Source of the DNA: Brevibacillus migulae
Lineage (GTDB): Bacteria; Bacillota; Bacilli; Brevibacillales; Brevibacillaceae
DNA: 64,000 nucleotides
NCBI RefSeq assembly: GCF_004521915.1
Contig: NZ_SDKD01000001.1
Span: 124,001 to 188,000, forward strand
Direction of reading: 5' to 3'
Positions within the stretch are counted from its first letter, which is position 1, and the number at the start of each line of letters is the position of its first letter. The translations under genes were made by a program, and so were the position numbers. The notes beneath the pieces were generated by a model that was not told the DNA's origin, ran no database searches, and was given only the letters and a program-made list of their open reading frames with translations. This document shows, one piece after another, positions 8,040 through 17,356 of this stretch.

Positions 8040-9017
8040 TTAGTGAAGAATTTTGTGCTTGTCGGAGATTTCGGTTACTCCGGTGTCCATGAAGAGAGGG
8101 AGGTTTGTACCGGCGGAGGCTTTTACCAGGCTGTCGATGATCATGCTGCCCCATTCCTTCTCATTTTGCGAAATGACGGTGGTCAGCTGTCCATTCACCA
8201 TCGCTTCCTGCATTTCCGGGGTCATGCCAAAGGCAATGGCGTATCGGCTCAACCCCTTTGCCTTCCAGACGAGGACTGAGGCAGAGCCGGAGACAAAATC
8301 CATAGCCACAAAAGCGTCAAAATGAGGATGCTGATCGATCATGTCCTCCAGCGCGGCAAGCGCCCGGCTGTCCTTTCCTTCGTTGTACCGAACCTCCAGC
8401 ACTTGCACCTGTGTGTGCTCCTCCAAGTACTTCAGCATTCCGTCGAGACGCTCTTGAACACTCAGCATGCTGCTGAGTCCTGATTCGACCAGGACCATCC
8501 CCCTGCCTCCCAGCTGCTTTTCAATGGATGTACCGATCAGTTCGCCAGCCTTGCGATTATCTGTCCCGATGAAGGAGAGGCGATTGCTTTCAGGCGAGTC
8601 CGATTCAAAGCAAATGACCGGAATGCCGTTATCCATGGCTTTATTAATGACCGGAGCCAATGCTTTCGGATCGATGGGATCAATCGCAATGCCGTCTACT
8701 TTTTGCTTGATCATCGTCTCCATCATCCAGATTTGCTGCTCAATGTTGGCTTCATCAGGGGCCTTGACGATCAAGCGAATCTGCCGAGAGCGGGCGGATG
8801 CTTCCGCGACTTGCGTAATCGTCTCATAAAACGGATGGGCCATCGGATAAATGATTCCAAACGTATGGGAGATCTGATCAGCATGCTTGCCTGGCTGAGC
8901 CGCAGGGCCGGACGAAGGCGGAAGTCTGACCGGACTTCCGCAAGCGACCGTGACCAAGGAGATCAGTAAGAAGAGAAGGAAAAGCGTGTGTTGGAAATTG
9001 GGACGGTGCGGGTACAA
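8040..9017 (-). CDS. Sugar-binding lipoprotein, probable sensory subunit
   Basis: The 325-residue protein has a signal peptide and lipobox ending VTVACGS. The mature part is a ribose/galactose-type periplasmic binding protein (peripla_BP_4), with KQKVDGIAIDPIDP and DNGIPVICFES typical of that family. It is the last gene of a minus-strand operon behind a sensor kinase and a YesN-type regulator. Its TTG start follows the regulator stop codon directly, with GGAGAG about ten bases upstream. No permease or ATPase accompanies it on this strand. It may therefore pass sugar occupancy to the kinase, as XylFII does for LytS in clostridia. That role is inference. Confidence 0.82.
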   Translation of the reverse strand: MYPHRPNFQHTLFLLFLLISLVTVACGSPVRLPPSSGPAAQPGKHADQISHTFGIIYPMAHPFYETITQVAEASARSRQIRLIVKAPDEANIEQQIWMMETMIKQKVDGIAIDPIDPKALAPVINKAMDNGIPVICFESDSPESNRLSFIGTDNRKAGELIGTSIEKQLGGRGMVLVESGLSSMLSVQERLDGMLKYLEEHTQVQVLEVRYNEGKDSRALAALEDMIDQHPHFDAFVAMDFVSGSASVLVWKAKGLSRYAIAFGMTPEMQEAMVNGQLTTVISQNEKEWGSMIIDSLVKASAGTNLPLFMDTGVTEISDKHKILH

Positions 9018-10613
9018 TTACATTCGCTCTCCTTCCGTTTTGCCGGTGAGTGCTTGGCTGCCCATACGGCGAAATTCCTTCGGGGTCATGCCCGTCATCT
9101 TTTTGAACAGGTTAGAAAAATAATGGGCATCGTTGTATCCGACTTGAAACGCGATTTCATAGGATTTCGCCCGGGTGGTCTGCAAAAGCTCCATGGCTTT
9201 GCGGATGCGGGTCTGCGTCAAGCATTCGATAAAGGTGTGCCCGGTCTCCTGACTGAATATCTTGCTCAGATGGCTGGGACTCACGCGGACATGCTCCGCT
9301 GCATCCTGGAGGGACAATCGGTCGTTGGCATAGTTCTCCTGGATGAATCGTTTTACCTTGTCAATCAGATCCCCGTATTTCCCGGTGGCTTCTGTGCGCC
9401 ACAGCCAAAAGCGCTCCAGCAGATTCTTCAAATAGTGCTGGCTTTGCTCCGTGCTGTGGATGCTCTGGATCTGTTTTTGCAGCTCCTCTGTAAGCTCTTT
9501 TGTTTGGAGAGGTAACCGCAGCGTTTCCTTTGCCATGCGCAAGGTTTCCAGCGTCAATTCGTTCAGCAGGTAATAGCCGTAAAAAGAAGCCGACCAGTTC
9601 AAAGTCTTCAGGCCAGCGCAAAACTCTTGAAGAAAGACGTCAGTCTGGGCAGGGGTGCCGATTTTTAAAAACTCAACGAATTTGCTGCGATCGACGATGA
9701 TCTGGCTTTCCTGTGCGCCGTCAACCGGTTCCCACCATAGCCGACGGTTTTGCGCGGAAAGCTTGCGAATGTTGTTGTCCTCCTCGGCTTCGACAAAAGA
9801 GGTGTGGATATTCTGCAACCGTTCCTGAACACGGCCCACTCCTGCTGTCAATGCGCAGGGCAGCTCTTTTTCGAGCGCGGGCAGCAATGACTGCTTCAGC
9901 AGAACCAATTTTTCCTGCAGCTGATCAGGTGAGTCACTCTTGAAAATGTAGACGATTTGGGTGCGGCTTCGCTTGAAGGAATAGTGGTCGGCAAGCTGTG
10001 ACAGCTTCTCGTCAAGCATCACTTCCGCTTTGGCGAAGAGGGACGGCTCTGTTTTCAACGACGGATCCAGGGAACTCATCTCGAAAATAGCGACAGCATA
10101 GCAGCGGGCGGTCAGCTGCAATGAGAATGCAGCGGAATAGGAGATGGCATCCGCCGTCGACAGCAAGCCGCTGCATAAATCGCTAAACAGCTTCTCACGC
10201 GTGTAATGGCTGCGGTGGCGCTGCCGCTTTTCCTGATCGATTTTATCGCTGACAGAACGCAGCAGCTCGATGAGATCGGAAGCGCTGACAGGTTTGAGGC
10301 AATATTCGGTGACACCCAAGCGCAACGCTGTGCGGGCATAGGAAAATTCGTCATGGCCGCTCAAAATGATGATTTTGGTCTCCGGCCAGCGTTCACGCAC
10401 GATCGCGGATAGCTCCAACCCGTTCATAAACGGCATTTTAATATCGGTGATCAGGATATCGGGCAGCCATTCCTCGAGCAGCGGCAGGGCCATTTCTCCA
10501 TCAGAGGCGTCTCCGCAATACAAAAAGCCTTCCTTTTTCCAGTCTACACAGTCCCGGATGTTTTCCCGGATAATGATTTCGTCGTCGACCAGCATCACTT
10601 TCTTCATGATCAC
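9018..10613 (-). CDS. YesN-type response regulator (REC plus AraC HTH)
   Basis: The 531-residue protein has an N-terminal receiver domain (about 4-120) with the phosphoacceptor Asp in ILITDIKMPFMNG. A long middle region follows, and the C-terminal AraC double helix-turn-helix covers about residues 425-522. This architecture is typical of YesN/LytT-like regulators of Firmicute sugar transporters. TAGGAGGT precedes the GTG at 10613, and the ATG at 10607 is an alternative start. It follows the kinase gene by ten bases. The likely target is the divergent transporter promoter region, where phased direct repeats are found. Confidence 0.88.
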   Translation of the reverse strand: MIMKKVMLVDDEIIIRENIRDCVDWKKEGFLYCGDASDGEMALPLLEEWLPDILITDIKMPFMNGLELSAIVRERWPETKIIILSGHDEFSYARTALRLGVTEYCLKPVSASDLIELLRSVSDKIDQEKRQRHRSHYTREKLFSDLCSGLLSTADAISYSAAFSLQLTARCYAVAIFEMSSLDPSLKTEPSLFAKAEVMLDEKLSQLADHYSFKRSRTQIVYIFKSDSPDQLQEKLVLLKQSLLPALEKELPCALTAGVGRVQERLQNIHTSFVEAEEDNNIRKLSAQNRRLWWEPVDGAQESQIIVDRSKFVEFLKIGTPAQTDVFLQEFCAGLKTLNWSASFYGYYLLNELTLETLRMAKETLRLPLQTKELTEELQKQIQSIHSTEQSQHYLKNLLERFWLWRTEATGKYGDLIDKVKRFIQENYANDRLSLQDAAEHVRVSPSHLSKIFSQETGHTFIECLTQTRIRKAMELLQTTRAKSYEIAFQVGYNDAHYFSNLFKKMTGMTPKEFRRMGSQALTGKTEGERM

Positions 10614-10623
10614 GTGCTACCTC

Positions 10624-12414
10624 CTATCGCTTTGGAATGCGGATCGTCACGCGGGTCCCGACCTGCTCCTCACTGTCGACCTCCAGGCCATATTGCGGGC
10701 CAAAATACAGACGGAGGCGGTGATGAACGTTGGACAGTCCGAAGCCGAAGTCGGTGTCATCGGCGAGGTGGTGGTTCTCCCGCATGATGTCCAGATACGA
10801 TCGTACCTCTGCCAATCGGGCCTCGCTCATCCCGATGCCGTTATCCTCGACGGTCAATATCAGTGAATCCGCAGTGTCCTCATATCCGCTGATTTGGATC
10901 AGGCCTTTGCCGCGTTTGTTTTTGATTCCGTGATACAAAGCATTTTCGACCAGAGGCTGGAGCGTCATTTTCAGGATCGGGTAGGATTGAATGGCATCTG
11001 CTACCTCGATGCGGTAATCGAGGATGTCGCGATAGCGCATCTGCTGGATGACCAAATAGCTTTGCACATGCTCCAATTCGGTTTTAATCGAAATCCAGTC
11101 GCGGCCTTTATTCAAGCTGATGCGGAAAAACTGGGACAGGGCTTTGACGAGCTGTATGACCGGCTCCTTTTTGCCGGCCTCCGCCATCCAGACAATCGAT
11201 TCCAAGGTGTTATACAGGAAGTGAGGGTTGATCTGGGCTTGCAGTGTCCGCAGCTCGGCTTTTTGAATCTGTTCTTGCTCCCGGATGCTTTGCTCCAGCA
11301 GCGCCTTGATCTTTGCCAGCATGATGTTGAAGCTGATGCCGAGATCCGCGATTTCATCGTTGCCGCTCGGCTTGACCTTTGCTTCGAGGTTGCCGGCTGC
11401 GGCCAGTCGCATCTTGTTTTTCAGCAGGCGAATCGGACGCGTTAACCGGGCGGTAATAAAAAAGTACAGGGTGATGGTAAAGATAATGCTGAGCGCCACG
11501 CTGAAAATGATCAGCTGGCGGATTTTATTGGCATCCTCCACGATTTCCTGCAGCGGGGCGATACCGATGATTTTCCATCCGGTCGCCTGGGAGGTGGTAT
11601 AGACGACAAATTGCGGTTTGCCTACGGATGTGTGAACGAAACTGCCATGCTGCGCGCTTTGTTCGATGATGCTCTTGAAGGCTGGAACGGCTTTACTCTG
11701 TTGCGCCGTGGGCCGGAAAATCGGGCTGCCATTTTGATCCACTACATAAAAGTAGCCGGTCTTGCCAATCGCGACATTGTCGATAAAATGCTCCACGACG
11801 GAATCGTCCAGATCAATCGTCATGAAGCCGATGACCTCATGGGTGATGCGCTGCTTGACAGCGGCGATAATCGTGATCACATTCTGCTGCGGGTAGGAAA
11901 AGCCGTCGAGCCGATCCCAGACGGAGGCATCGGTCGGCGGAACATTCAGAATGGCGTCCGGATGATCCATCAAATAGAGAAAATGCGGATTGCGCAGCGG
12001 GTTATGCTCCAGCTGGAAGACCCCTTTGCGCTCACTGATCCCTTTTCCATACAAATTGGTCATGGAGATGTTCAGGACGCTGTCGTACTTGTACGTCTGC
12101 CGGTACAAATCAAACGTCCGCAAAATTTCTTTCGCATCCCCGTAGGTTTCACTCTGGGAGTACAAAAAGTGCAGGACTTGCGGATTCTTTCCGAGTTCGA
12201 GCAATTTTCCCGTATCCTGAAACAAGATATCGACGTTTCGCGCCAACTGATCGGCCACCAGCAGCGTGGCCGCTTTATTGTGTCCGGAAATGGTATTGTA
12301 GGACTTTTGATAGGAGACGAGCCCTACCGCGATCAACGGGATCGAGGTCAGGATGACAAACATCGTCAGAAGCTTGGTGCGCAAGCTAGAGGATATCCAT
12401 TGGAACAGCTTCAT
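10624..12414 (-). CDS. YesM-type sensor histidine kinase
   Basis: The 596-residue membrane kinase has a first transmembrane helix near residues 15-35 and an extracellular Cache-like sensor region to about 290. A second helix (IIFSVALSIIFTITLYF), a HAMP domain (RLTRPIRLLKNKM) and a His_kinase dimerisation segment with the phosphoacceptor in NPHFLYNTLESIVW follow. The ATPase domain has LQPLVENALYHGI and DNGIGM. It heads the kinase-regulator-lipoprotein operon, divergent from the sugar ABC transporter operon. Family knowledge links such pairs to induction of adjacent carbohydrate importers. Confidence 0.88.
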   Translation of the reverse strand: MKLFQWISSSLRTKLLTMFVILTSIPLIAVGLVSYQKSYNTISGHNKAATLLVADQLARNVDILFQDTGKLLELGKNPQVLHFLYSQSETYGDAKEILRTFDLYRQTYKYDSVLNISMTNLYGKGISERKGVFQLEHNPLRNPHFLYLMDHPDAILNVPPTDASVWDRLDGFSYPQQNVITIIAAVKQRITHEVIGFMTIDLDDSVVEHFIDNVAIGKTGYFYVVDQNGSPIFRPTAQQSKAVPAFKSIIEQSAQHGSFVHTSVGKPQFVVYTTSQATGWKIIGIAPLQEIVEDANKIRQLIIFSVALSIIFTITLYFFITARLTRPIRLLKNKMRLAAAGNLEAKVKPSGNDEIADLGISFNIMLAKIKALLEQSIREQEQIQKAELRTLQAQINPHFLYNTLESIVWMAEAGKKEPVIQLVKALSQFFRISLNKGRDWISIKTELEHVQSYLVIQQMRYRDILDYRIEVADAIQSYPILKMTLQPLVENALYHGIKNKRGKGLIQISGYEDTADSLILTVEDNGIGMSEARLAEVRSYLDIMRENHHLADDTDFGFGLSNVHHRLRLYFGPQYGLEVDSEEQVGTRVTIRIPKR

Positions 12415-12486
12415 GGTCGTGCGCCCTTTCCTTACAGCGTAGGAATCTTCTGTAAACGAAAATATTCTCCTTCAATATAGCAAAAA

Positions 12487-12504
12487 GTTGCGAAGCGTAG
12501 CGAA
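12487..12504 (+). promoter_or_regulatory. Phased direct repeats, candidate AraC-type regulator site
   Basis: GTTGCGAA (12487-12494) and GTAGCGAA (12497-12504) repeat with a ten-base period. The nine-mer GTAGCGAAA recurs at 12571-12579, 74 bases (seven turns) further on. The segment is framed by the inverted repeat AAAAGTTGC/GCAACTTTT (12483-12491 and 12531-12539). This lies in the divergent intergenic region and could bind the YesN-type regulator. Confidence 0.4.
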
Positions 12505-12509
12505 AGAAT

Positions 12510-12523
12510 TGAAAGCGCATTCA
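12510..12523 (+). promoter_or_regulatory. Candidate cre (CcpA) site 1
   Basis: TGAAAGCGCATTCA matches the cre consensus TGWNANCGNTNWCA with one mismatch. It lies near the kinase-gene promoter side. Confidence 0.6.
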
Positions 12524-12628
12524 AAAATCTGCAACTTTTGCACAAAAAATTATAAAAACCGGATGGGAAAGTAGCGAAATACATAAAAATTCCAACTTAA
12601 TCCACAAGGGACTCTGTATGAACCAAAA

Positions 12629-12645
12629 TGTAAGCGCTTTATAAT
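12629..12645 (+). promoter_or_regulatory. Candidate cre site 2 overlapping the transporter -10 box
   Basis: TGTAAGCGCTTTAT (12629-12642) is a near-consensus cre with a perfect central AAGCGCTT. It overlaps a TATAAT -10 box (12640-12645), the typical arrangement for catabolite repression of the downstream binding-protein gene. Confidence 0.6.
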
Positions 12646-12691
12646 TGGCTACACCAAGAGATATTGGTAAATAAGGGGAGGGAATTCATTG

Positions 12692-13738
12692 ATGAAAAAG
12701 GCAGGAAAATGGGGGGCATTGCTTGCGTTGACGGGAATGATGCTGGTAGCGGCAGGCTGTGGCAATTCTGCTAGTCCGGCTGCGAATTCGAGCCAACCGG
12801 CAGCGTCGACGCCAGCGCCAGCAGCCAACAACAGCTCGGGCGGTTCCGGGGCGGCAGAGAAAAAAATCACGCTCGGCTTTGCACAGGTAGGGGCAGAAAG
12901 CGGCTGGCGGACGGCTAACACCAAATCCGTCCAGGAATCCGCGGCAGCAGCCGGGATTGATCTGAAGTTCTCAGACGCGCAGCAAAAACAGGAAAACCAG
13001 ATTAAAGCTATCCGCTCGTATATTCAGCAAAAAGTAGATGTGATTGCGTTCTCGCCGGTGGTGGAATCCGGTTGGGATACGGTGCTCAAAGAAGCGAAGG
13101 ACGCGGGCATTCCCGTCATTTTGACCGACCGCGCTGTCGATTCCAAAGATACGTCGCTGTATGTGACCTTCCTTGGCTCCGACTTTGTGGAGGAAGGACG
13201 CAAAGCGGGGCAATGGATGCTTGATCAGTTCAAGGATGCCACGGAGGACGTGAATATCGTCGAGCTCCAGGGAACAACCGGTTCCGCTCCGGCTAACGAC
13301 CGCAAAGCTGGCTTCCAGGAAGTCATCCAGAGCAATCCGAAGCTGAAAATCATCGCTTCGCAAACAGGCGACTTTACGCGGGCGAAAGGAAAAGAAGTCA
13401 TGCAAGCCTTTTTGAAGGCGCATAAAGACATCGATGTGCTGTACGCGCACAACGACGACATGGCGCTCGGCGCGATCCAGGCGATTGAAGCAGCAGGTCT
13501 GAAACCAGGAGTGGACATCAAAATCATCTCCGTCGATGCTGTGAAGGATGGGATGCAGGCTGCCAGCGAAGGCAAGATCAACTTCATCGTGGAATGCAAT
13601 CCGCTGCTTGGGCCACAGCTGATGGAGATTGTCAAAAACGTGGTCGATGGCAAGCAAGTGGAGAAGCGGATTGTAACAAAAGAGGGAACGTTTACTTCTG
13701 AGCAAGCGAAAGAAGCGCTTCCGACCCGTCAATATTAG
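12692..13738 (+). CDS. ytfQ: YtfQ-like sugar-binding lipoprotein (galactofuranose/arabinose type)
   Basis: The 348-residue lipoprotein has lipobox VAAGCGN and a Ser/Pro/Ala-rich linker. The mature domain closely follows E. coli YtfQ, which binds galactofuranose: GFAQVGAESGWR, QQKQENQIKAIRS, NIVELQGTTGSAP and YAHNDDMALGAIQA are recognisable. I chose ATG 12692 over the TTG at 12689 because GGGGAGGG ends nine bases upstream. It is the first gene of a five-gene importer operon. The araD neighbour makes arabinose or arabinofuranosides equally possible, since YtfQ relatives in Shewanella (AraU) are assigned to arabinose. Confidence 0.87.
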   Translation: MKKAGKWGALLALTGMMLVAAGCGNSASPAANSSQPAASTPAPAANNSSGGSGAAEKKITLGFAQVGAESGWRTANTKSVQESAAAAGIDLKFSDAQQKQENQIKAIRSYIQQKVDVIAFSPVVESGWDTVLKEAKDAGIPVILTDRAVDSKDTSLYVTFLGSDFVEEGRKAGQWMLDQFKDATEDVNIVELQGTTGSAPANDRKAGFQEVIQSNPKLKIIASQTGDFTRAKGKEVMQAFLKAHKDIDVLYAHNDDMALGAIQAIEAAGLKPGVDIKIISVDAVKDGMQAASEGKINFIVECNPLLGPQLMEIVKNVVDGKQVEKRIVTKEGTFTSEQAKEALPTRQY

Positions 13739-13760
13739 ACCAGCATTTTCCAGGAAATAA

Positions 13761-13798
13761 GCCACTCCAATCGGGAGCTAGCAAAGGAGTGGCTTTTT
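13761..13798 (+). terminator. Intra-operon hairpin/attenuator after ytfQ
   Basis: GCCACTCC (13761-13768) and GGAGTGGC (13786-13793) are followed by five T. It sits between the binding protein and the ATPase gene, so it likely lets partial read-through and raises the binding-protein-to-permease ratio. Confidence 0.75.
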
Positions 13799-13829
13799 CC
13801 TCATGGTCAATTAGAAAGGAGAGCGGATC

Positions 13830-15338
13830 ATGTTGAACGAGCGCCAGCCGATTCTGCAAATGCGCAGGATTCATAAGCATTTTCCCGGAGTCAAAGCGTT
13901 AAGCGGTGTCGATTTTCGCCTGTTCCCGGGGGAGGTTCACGCTTTGATGGGGGAAAACGGTGCGGGCAAATCCACACTGATCAAGGTACTGACCGGCGTG
14001 TATTCGATTGATGAAGGTCATGTCGAGCTGGAGGGACAAGAGCTGATCGTGCGCAGCCCGCTCGAGGCGCAGGCGGCAGGGATCAGCACGGTATACCAGG
14101 AGGTCAACCTGTGCCCCAATCTGAGCGTGGCGGAAAACATTTTTATCGGGCGTGAACCGCGCAGACTGGGCAGGATCCTGTGGAAGGAAATGAATCAAAA
14201 GGCAGCGGATTTGCTGCAGGAGCGATTGCAGCTGCATATCGACGTCACACAGCCATTGGACACCTATTCGGTGGCTGTTCAGCAATTGGTGGCAATTGCC
14301 AGAGCGCTGAATATTTCCGCCAAAGTGCTCATCCTCGACGAACCGACCTCCAGCCTGGATCGCAACGAGGTAGAGCAGCTTTTTCGGATCATGAACAACC
14401 TGAAAAAAGAAGGGCTGTCCATATTATTCGTCACGCATTTCTTGGATCAGGTCTATGAAATTTCGGATCGGATCACCATCCTGCGCAACGGAGAGTTTGT
14501 CGGAGAGTACATGGCCCAGGAGCTTCCGCGGATCGAGCTGGTGGCGAAGATGATCGGCAAGGACCTTCGCTTGCTCGAGGAACTGCCCACACTGGCGGAA
14601 GGAGAAGGCAGCGCAGCGAAAGAGGTCATGCTCGAAGCATCGGGGCTTGGGAAAAAGGGAGCCATCGAGCCGTTCGATTTGTCCATTCATCGCGGGGAGG
14701 TTGTAGGTCTGGCGGGGCTGCTCGGTTCCGGCAGGACTGAGATCGCGCGTTTGCTGTTTGCCGCGGACCGTCCCGATCAAGGCACGCTGCTCGCTGAAGG
14801 CGAAGGGGTTGCCACGCCAAGACAGGCTATCACGCAGGGGATTGCGTTTTGTTCGGAAAACCGCAAGACAGAGGGCATTATCGGGGATCTGTCGGTCAGG
14901 GAAAACATCATATTGGCATTGCAGGCGACACGCGGCTGGTACCAGACCATCTCCCGCAAGCGGCAGGAAGAGATTGCCGACGAGTACATCCGCATGCTGA
15001 ACATCCATCCCAATGATCCGGAGCAGCTCATTAAAAATCTGAGCGGAGGCAATCAGCAGAAGGTCCTATTGGCACGCTGGCTGTTGACTGAGCCGAAGCT
15101 GCTGATCCTGGATGAACCGACCCGGGGTATCGACATCGGGGCCAAGGCCGAGATTCAGAAGCTGGTGCTGACGTTGTCCCAAAAGGGCATGTCGGTCCTG
15201 TTCATCTCCTCCGAGCTCGAGGAAGTGCTTCGCGTCAGCAATCGCGTGGCCGTACTGCGCGACAGGCGCAAGGTGACGGAGATCGCCGACAAAGAGCTGA
15301 ATCAGCAGAACGTCATGCAAGCGATCGCGGGAGGGTGA
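13830..15338 (+). CDS. ytfR: Sugar ABC transporter ATP-binding protein (YtfR/MglA family)
   Basis: This is a 502-residue double ATPase of the carbohydrate uptake transporter-2 family. Domain 1 (about 8-240) has Walker A GENGAGKSTLIKVL, Walker B VLILDEPTSSLD and a switch histidine. Domain 2 has the degenerate Walker A GLLGSGRTEIARLL, the signature LSGGNQQKVLLARWL and LLILDEPTRGIDIG. AAAGGAG precedes the ATG. It energises the import through the two following permeases. The assignment to the YtfR subgroup rests on the two adjoining YtfQ-like proteins. Confidence 0.9.
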   Translation: MLNERQPILQMRRIHKHFPGVKALSGVDFRLFPGEVHALMGENGAGKSTLIKVLTGVYSIDEGHVELEGQELIVRSPLEAQAAGISTVYQEVNLCPNLSVAENIFIGREPRRLGRILWKEMNQKAADLLQERLQLHIDVTQPLDTYSVAVQQLVAIARALNISAKVLILDEPTSSLDRNEVEQLFRIMNNLKKEGLSILFVTHFLDQVYEISDRITILRNGEFVGEYMAQELPRIELVAKMIGKDLRLLEELPTLAEGEGSAAKEVMLEASGLGKKGAIEPFDLSIHRGEVVGLAGLLGSGRTEIARLLFAADRPDQGTLLAEGEGVATPRQAITQGIAFCSENRKTEGIIGDLSVRENIILALQATRGWYQTISRKRQEEIADEYIRMLNIHPNDPEQLIKNLSGGNQQKVLLARWLLTEPKLLILDEPTRGIDIGAKAEIQKLVLTLSQKGMSVLFISSELEEVLRVSNRVAVLRDRRKVTEIADKELNQQNVMQAIAGG

Positions 15339-15342
15339 GGAC

Positions 15343-16380
15343 ATGAATGGCTTGATGAAGCACCATCTATTCTGGCCGCTAGTCGTATTGGCGGCGCTTT
15401 TGTTATTCAATTTGCTCTATTCGCCGGATTTCTTTCAGCTGGTGATGAGGGACGGACATCTGTACGGCAGCTTGATCGACATCCTCAACTTTGGCTCGCC
15501 GCTTATCTTGGTGGCCATCGGCATGACACTGGTCATCGCGACAAAGGGCATTGATTTGTCCGTCGGTTCGGTGGTCGCCATCTCGGGAGCCATGGCTTGC
15601 CTGACGATCAGCGAGGGGGCGGATCAGCAAGCGGGGGGATTGGTGCTGACCGCTGTCGGGATGTCTCTTGGCTTGTCCCTTGTGCTCGGTCTGTGGAACG
15701 GCTTTCTTGTAGCAGGAGCCGGAATCCAGCCGATCATTGCCACCTTGATCCTGATGGTGGCGGGGAGGGGAATCGCCCAGCTGATTACGGGCGGACAAAT
15801 TATTACGGTAACGAGTCCAGCGTATGAGTATATTGGTGCGGGATCGTTGTTTGCCTTGCCTTTTTCCATCTTTATTGTCATAGCGATGTACATCGCAGCG
15901 CTGCTTCTGACGAGAAAGACAGCGCTTGGCCTGTTCATCGAGTCGGTAGGCTGCAATCCGAAGGCCAGCCGCCTGGCGGGGATTCGCTCCGGTCTGGTCA
16001 CCGTCGCAGTATACATGTTTTGCGGCCTGTGTGCCGGGATTGCCGGCCTTATCCTCAGCTCGAATGTGTCCAGTGCCGACGGGAACAACGCAGGTCTCTG
16101 GTATGAGCTTGATGCGATTCTCGCTGTGGTGATCGGCGGGACCTCGCTGAATGGCGGACGGTTTTATCTGACCGGAACGTTAGTAGGTGCACTCATCATT
16201 CAGACGCTGACGACGACCATTTACATGATCGGCGTATCTCCGGAAATCACGCTGGTGGTCAAAGCGTTTGTCGTCCTGGCTGTCTGCCTGATCCAATCGG
16301 AATCGTTCCGCAAAAAGCTGGTGCACCGTTGGAAGACGCGGCGTTATCCGGCTGAACGGGAGGTGACGCGACATGTTTAG
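15343..16380 (+). CDS. ytfT: Sugar ABC transporter permease (YtfT-like)
   Basis: The 345-residue CUT2 permease has about eight to ten membrane segments and the family motif KGIDLSVGSVVAISG. GTSLNGGRFYLTGTLVGA near the C-terminus is typical of the coupling region. A ribosome binding site GAGGGTGAGG precedes ATG 15343. It forms the membrane channel with the next gene product, which overlaps it by eight bases. Confidence 0.88.
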   Translation: MNGLMKHHLFWPLVVLAALLLFNLLYSPDFFQLVMRDGHLYGSLIDILNFGSPLILVAIGMTLVIATKGIDLSVGSVVAISGAMACLTISEGADQQAGGLVLTAVGMSLGLSLVLGLWNGFLVAGAGIQPIIATLILMVAGRGIAQLITGGQIITVTSPAYEYIGAGSLFALPFSIFIVIAMYIAALLLTRKTALGLFIESVGCNPKASRLAGIRSGLVTVAVYMFCGLCAGIAGLILSSNVSSADGNNAGLWYELDAILAVVIGGTSLNGGRFYLTGTLVGALIIQTLTTTIYMIGVSPEITLVVKAFVVLAVCLIQSESFRKKLVHRWKTRRYPAEREVTRHV

Positions 16381-17335
16381 CCGCAAATATTTCTCGATTT
16401 TGGTTACTTGCGCATTATTTGCTTTGATGTTCGCGGTCGGATCGTATCTGTACACGGGATTTTTCTCGCTGCAGGTTATCTTGAACCTGTTGATCGACAA
16501 TGCCTTTTTGCTGATTACGGCTGTAGGCATGACGTTTGTGATCATCTCCGGCGGCATTGATTTGTCAGTAGGCTCGGTGATCGCGCTGACGACGATGATT
16601 TCCGCGACGCTTGTCCAGGAGCATGGCTGGTCGCCGATGGCTGTGATTCCGCTTGTGCTCCTCATGGGGGCGGCATTTGGCTGGGGAATGGGTGCGATCA
16701 TTCATTACTTTCAGATCCAGCCGTTTATTGTGACGCTGGCAGGGATGTTTCTGGCACGCGGACTCTGCTATGTCATCAGCATCGATACCATCACGATCGA
16801 CAATGCCTTCTACACGGCGGTTGCTCAGACCAAGATCGACTTGCCCGGCGGAAGCTATGTGTCCATTAACGTTGTGATTGCCCTGATCGTGGTCGCCCTG
16901 GCAGTTTATCTGGCCCATTACACACGTTTTGGCCGAAACGTTTACGCGATCGGGGGAAGTGAGCAATCGGCGCTCCTGATGGGGCTGCCTGTTGCCCAGA
17001 CAAAAATCGGCGTGTACACGCTGAGCGGATTCTGCTCGGCCCTGGCCGGCGTGGTGTTCACGTTTTACATGCTGTCGGGGTACGGACTGCATGCGGTCGG
17101 CATGGAGCTGGATACGATTGCGGCGGTGGTGATCGGCGGCACCTTGCTGACAGGCGGCGTCGGATATGTAATGGGCACCTTTTTTGGCGTATTGATCCAA
17201 GGGGTCATCCAAACTATAATTAGCTTCGAAGGAACGCTGAGCTCATGGTGGACAAAGATCGTCATTGGTTTGCTCCTGTTCATGTTCATCCTGCTGCAAA
17301 GAGTGCTGAGTACAAGACGTTCCATGCAACCATGA
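16373..17335 (+). CDS. yjfF: Sugar ABC transporter permease (YjfF-like)
   Basis: This is a 320-residue second CUT2 permease with motif SGGIDLSVGSVIALT and C-terminal GGTLLTGGVGYVMGTFFGV. It overlaps ytfT by eight bases, with GGGAGGTG in front of the ATG, which indicates translational coupling. The order binding protein, ATPase and two distinct permeases matches E. coli ytfQRT-yjfF, where the system imports galactofuranose. Confidence 0.88.
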   Translation: MFSRKYFSILVTCALFALMFAVGSYLYTGFFSLQVILNLLIDNAFLLITAVGMTFVIISGGIDLSVGSVIALTTMISATLVQEHGWSPMAVIPLVLLMGAAFGWGMGAIIHYFQIQPFIVTLAGMFLARGLCYVISIDTITIDNAFYTAVAQTKIDLPGGSYVSINVVIALIVVALAVYLAHYTRFGRNVYAIGGSEQSALLMGLPVAQTKIGVYTLSGFCSALAGVVFTFYMLSGYGLHAVGMELDTIAAVVIGGTLLTGGVGYVMGTFFGVLIQGVIQTIISFEGTLSSWWTKIVIGLLLFMFILLQRVLSTRRSMQP

Positions 17336-17356
17336 CGTTGCATTGCGGAGGGAAAG

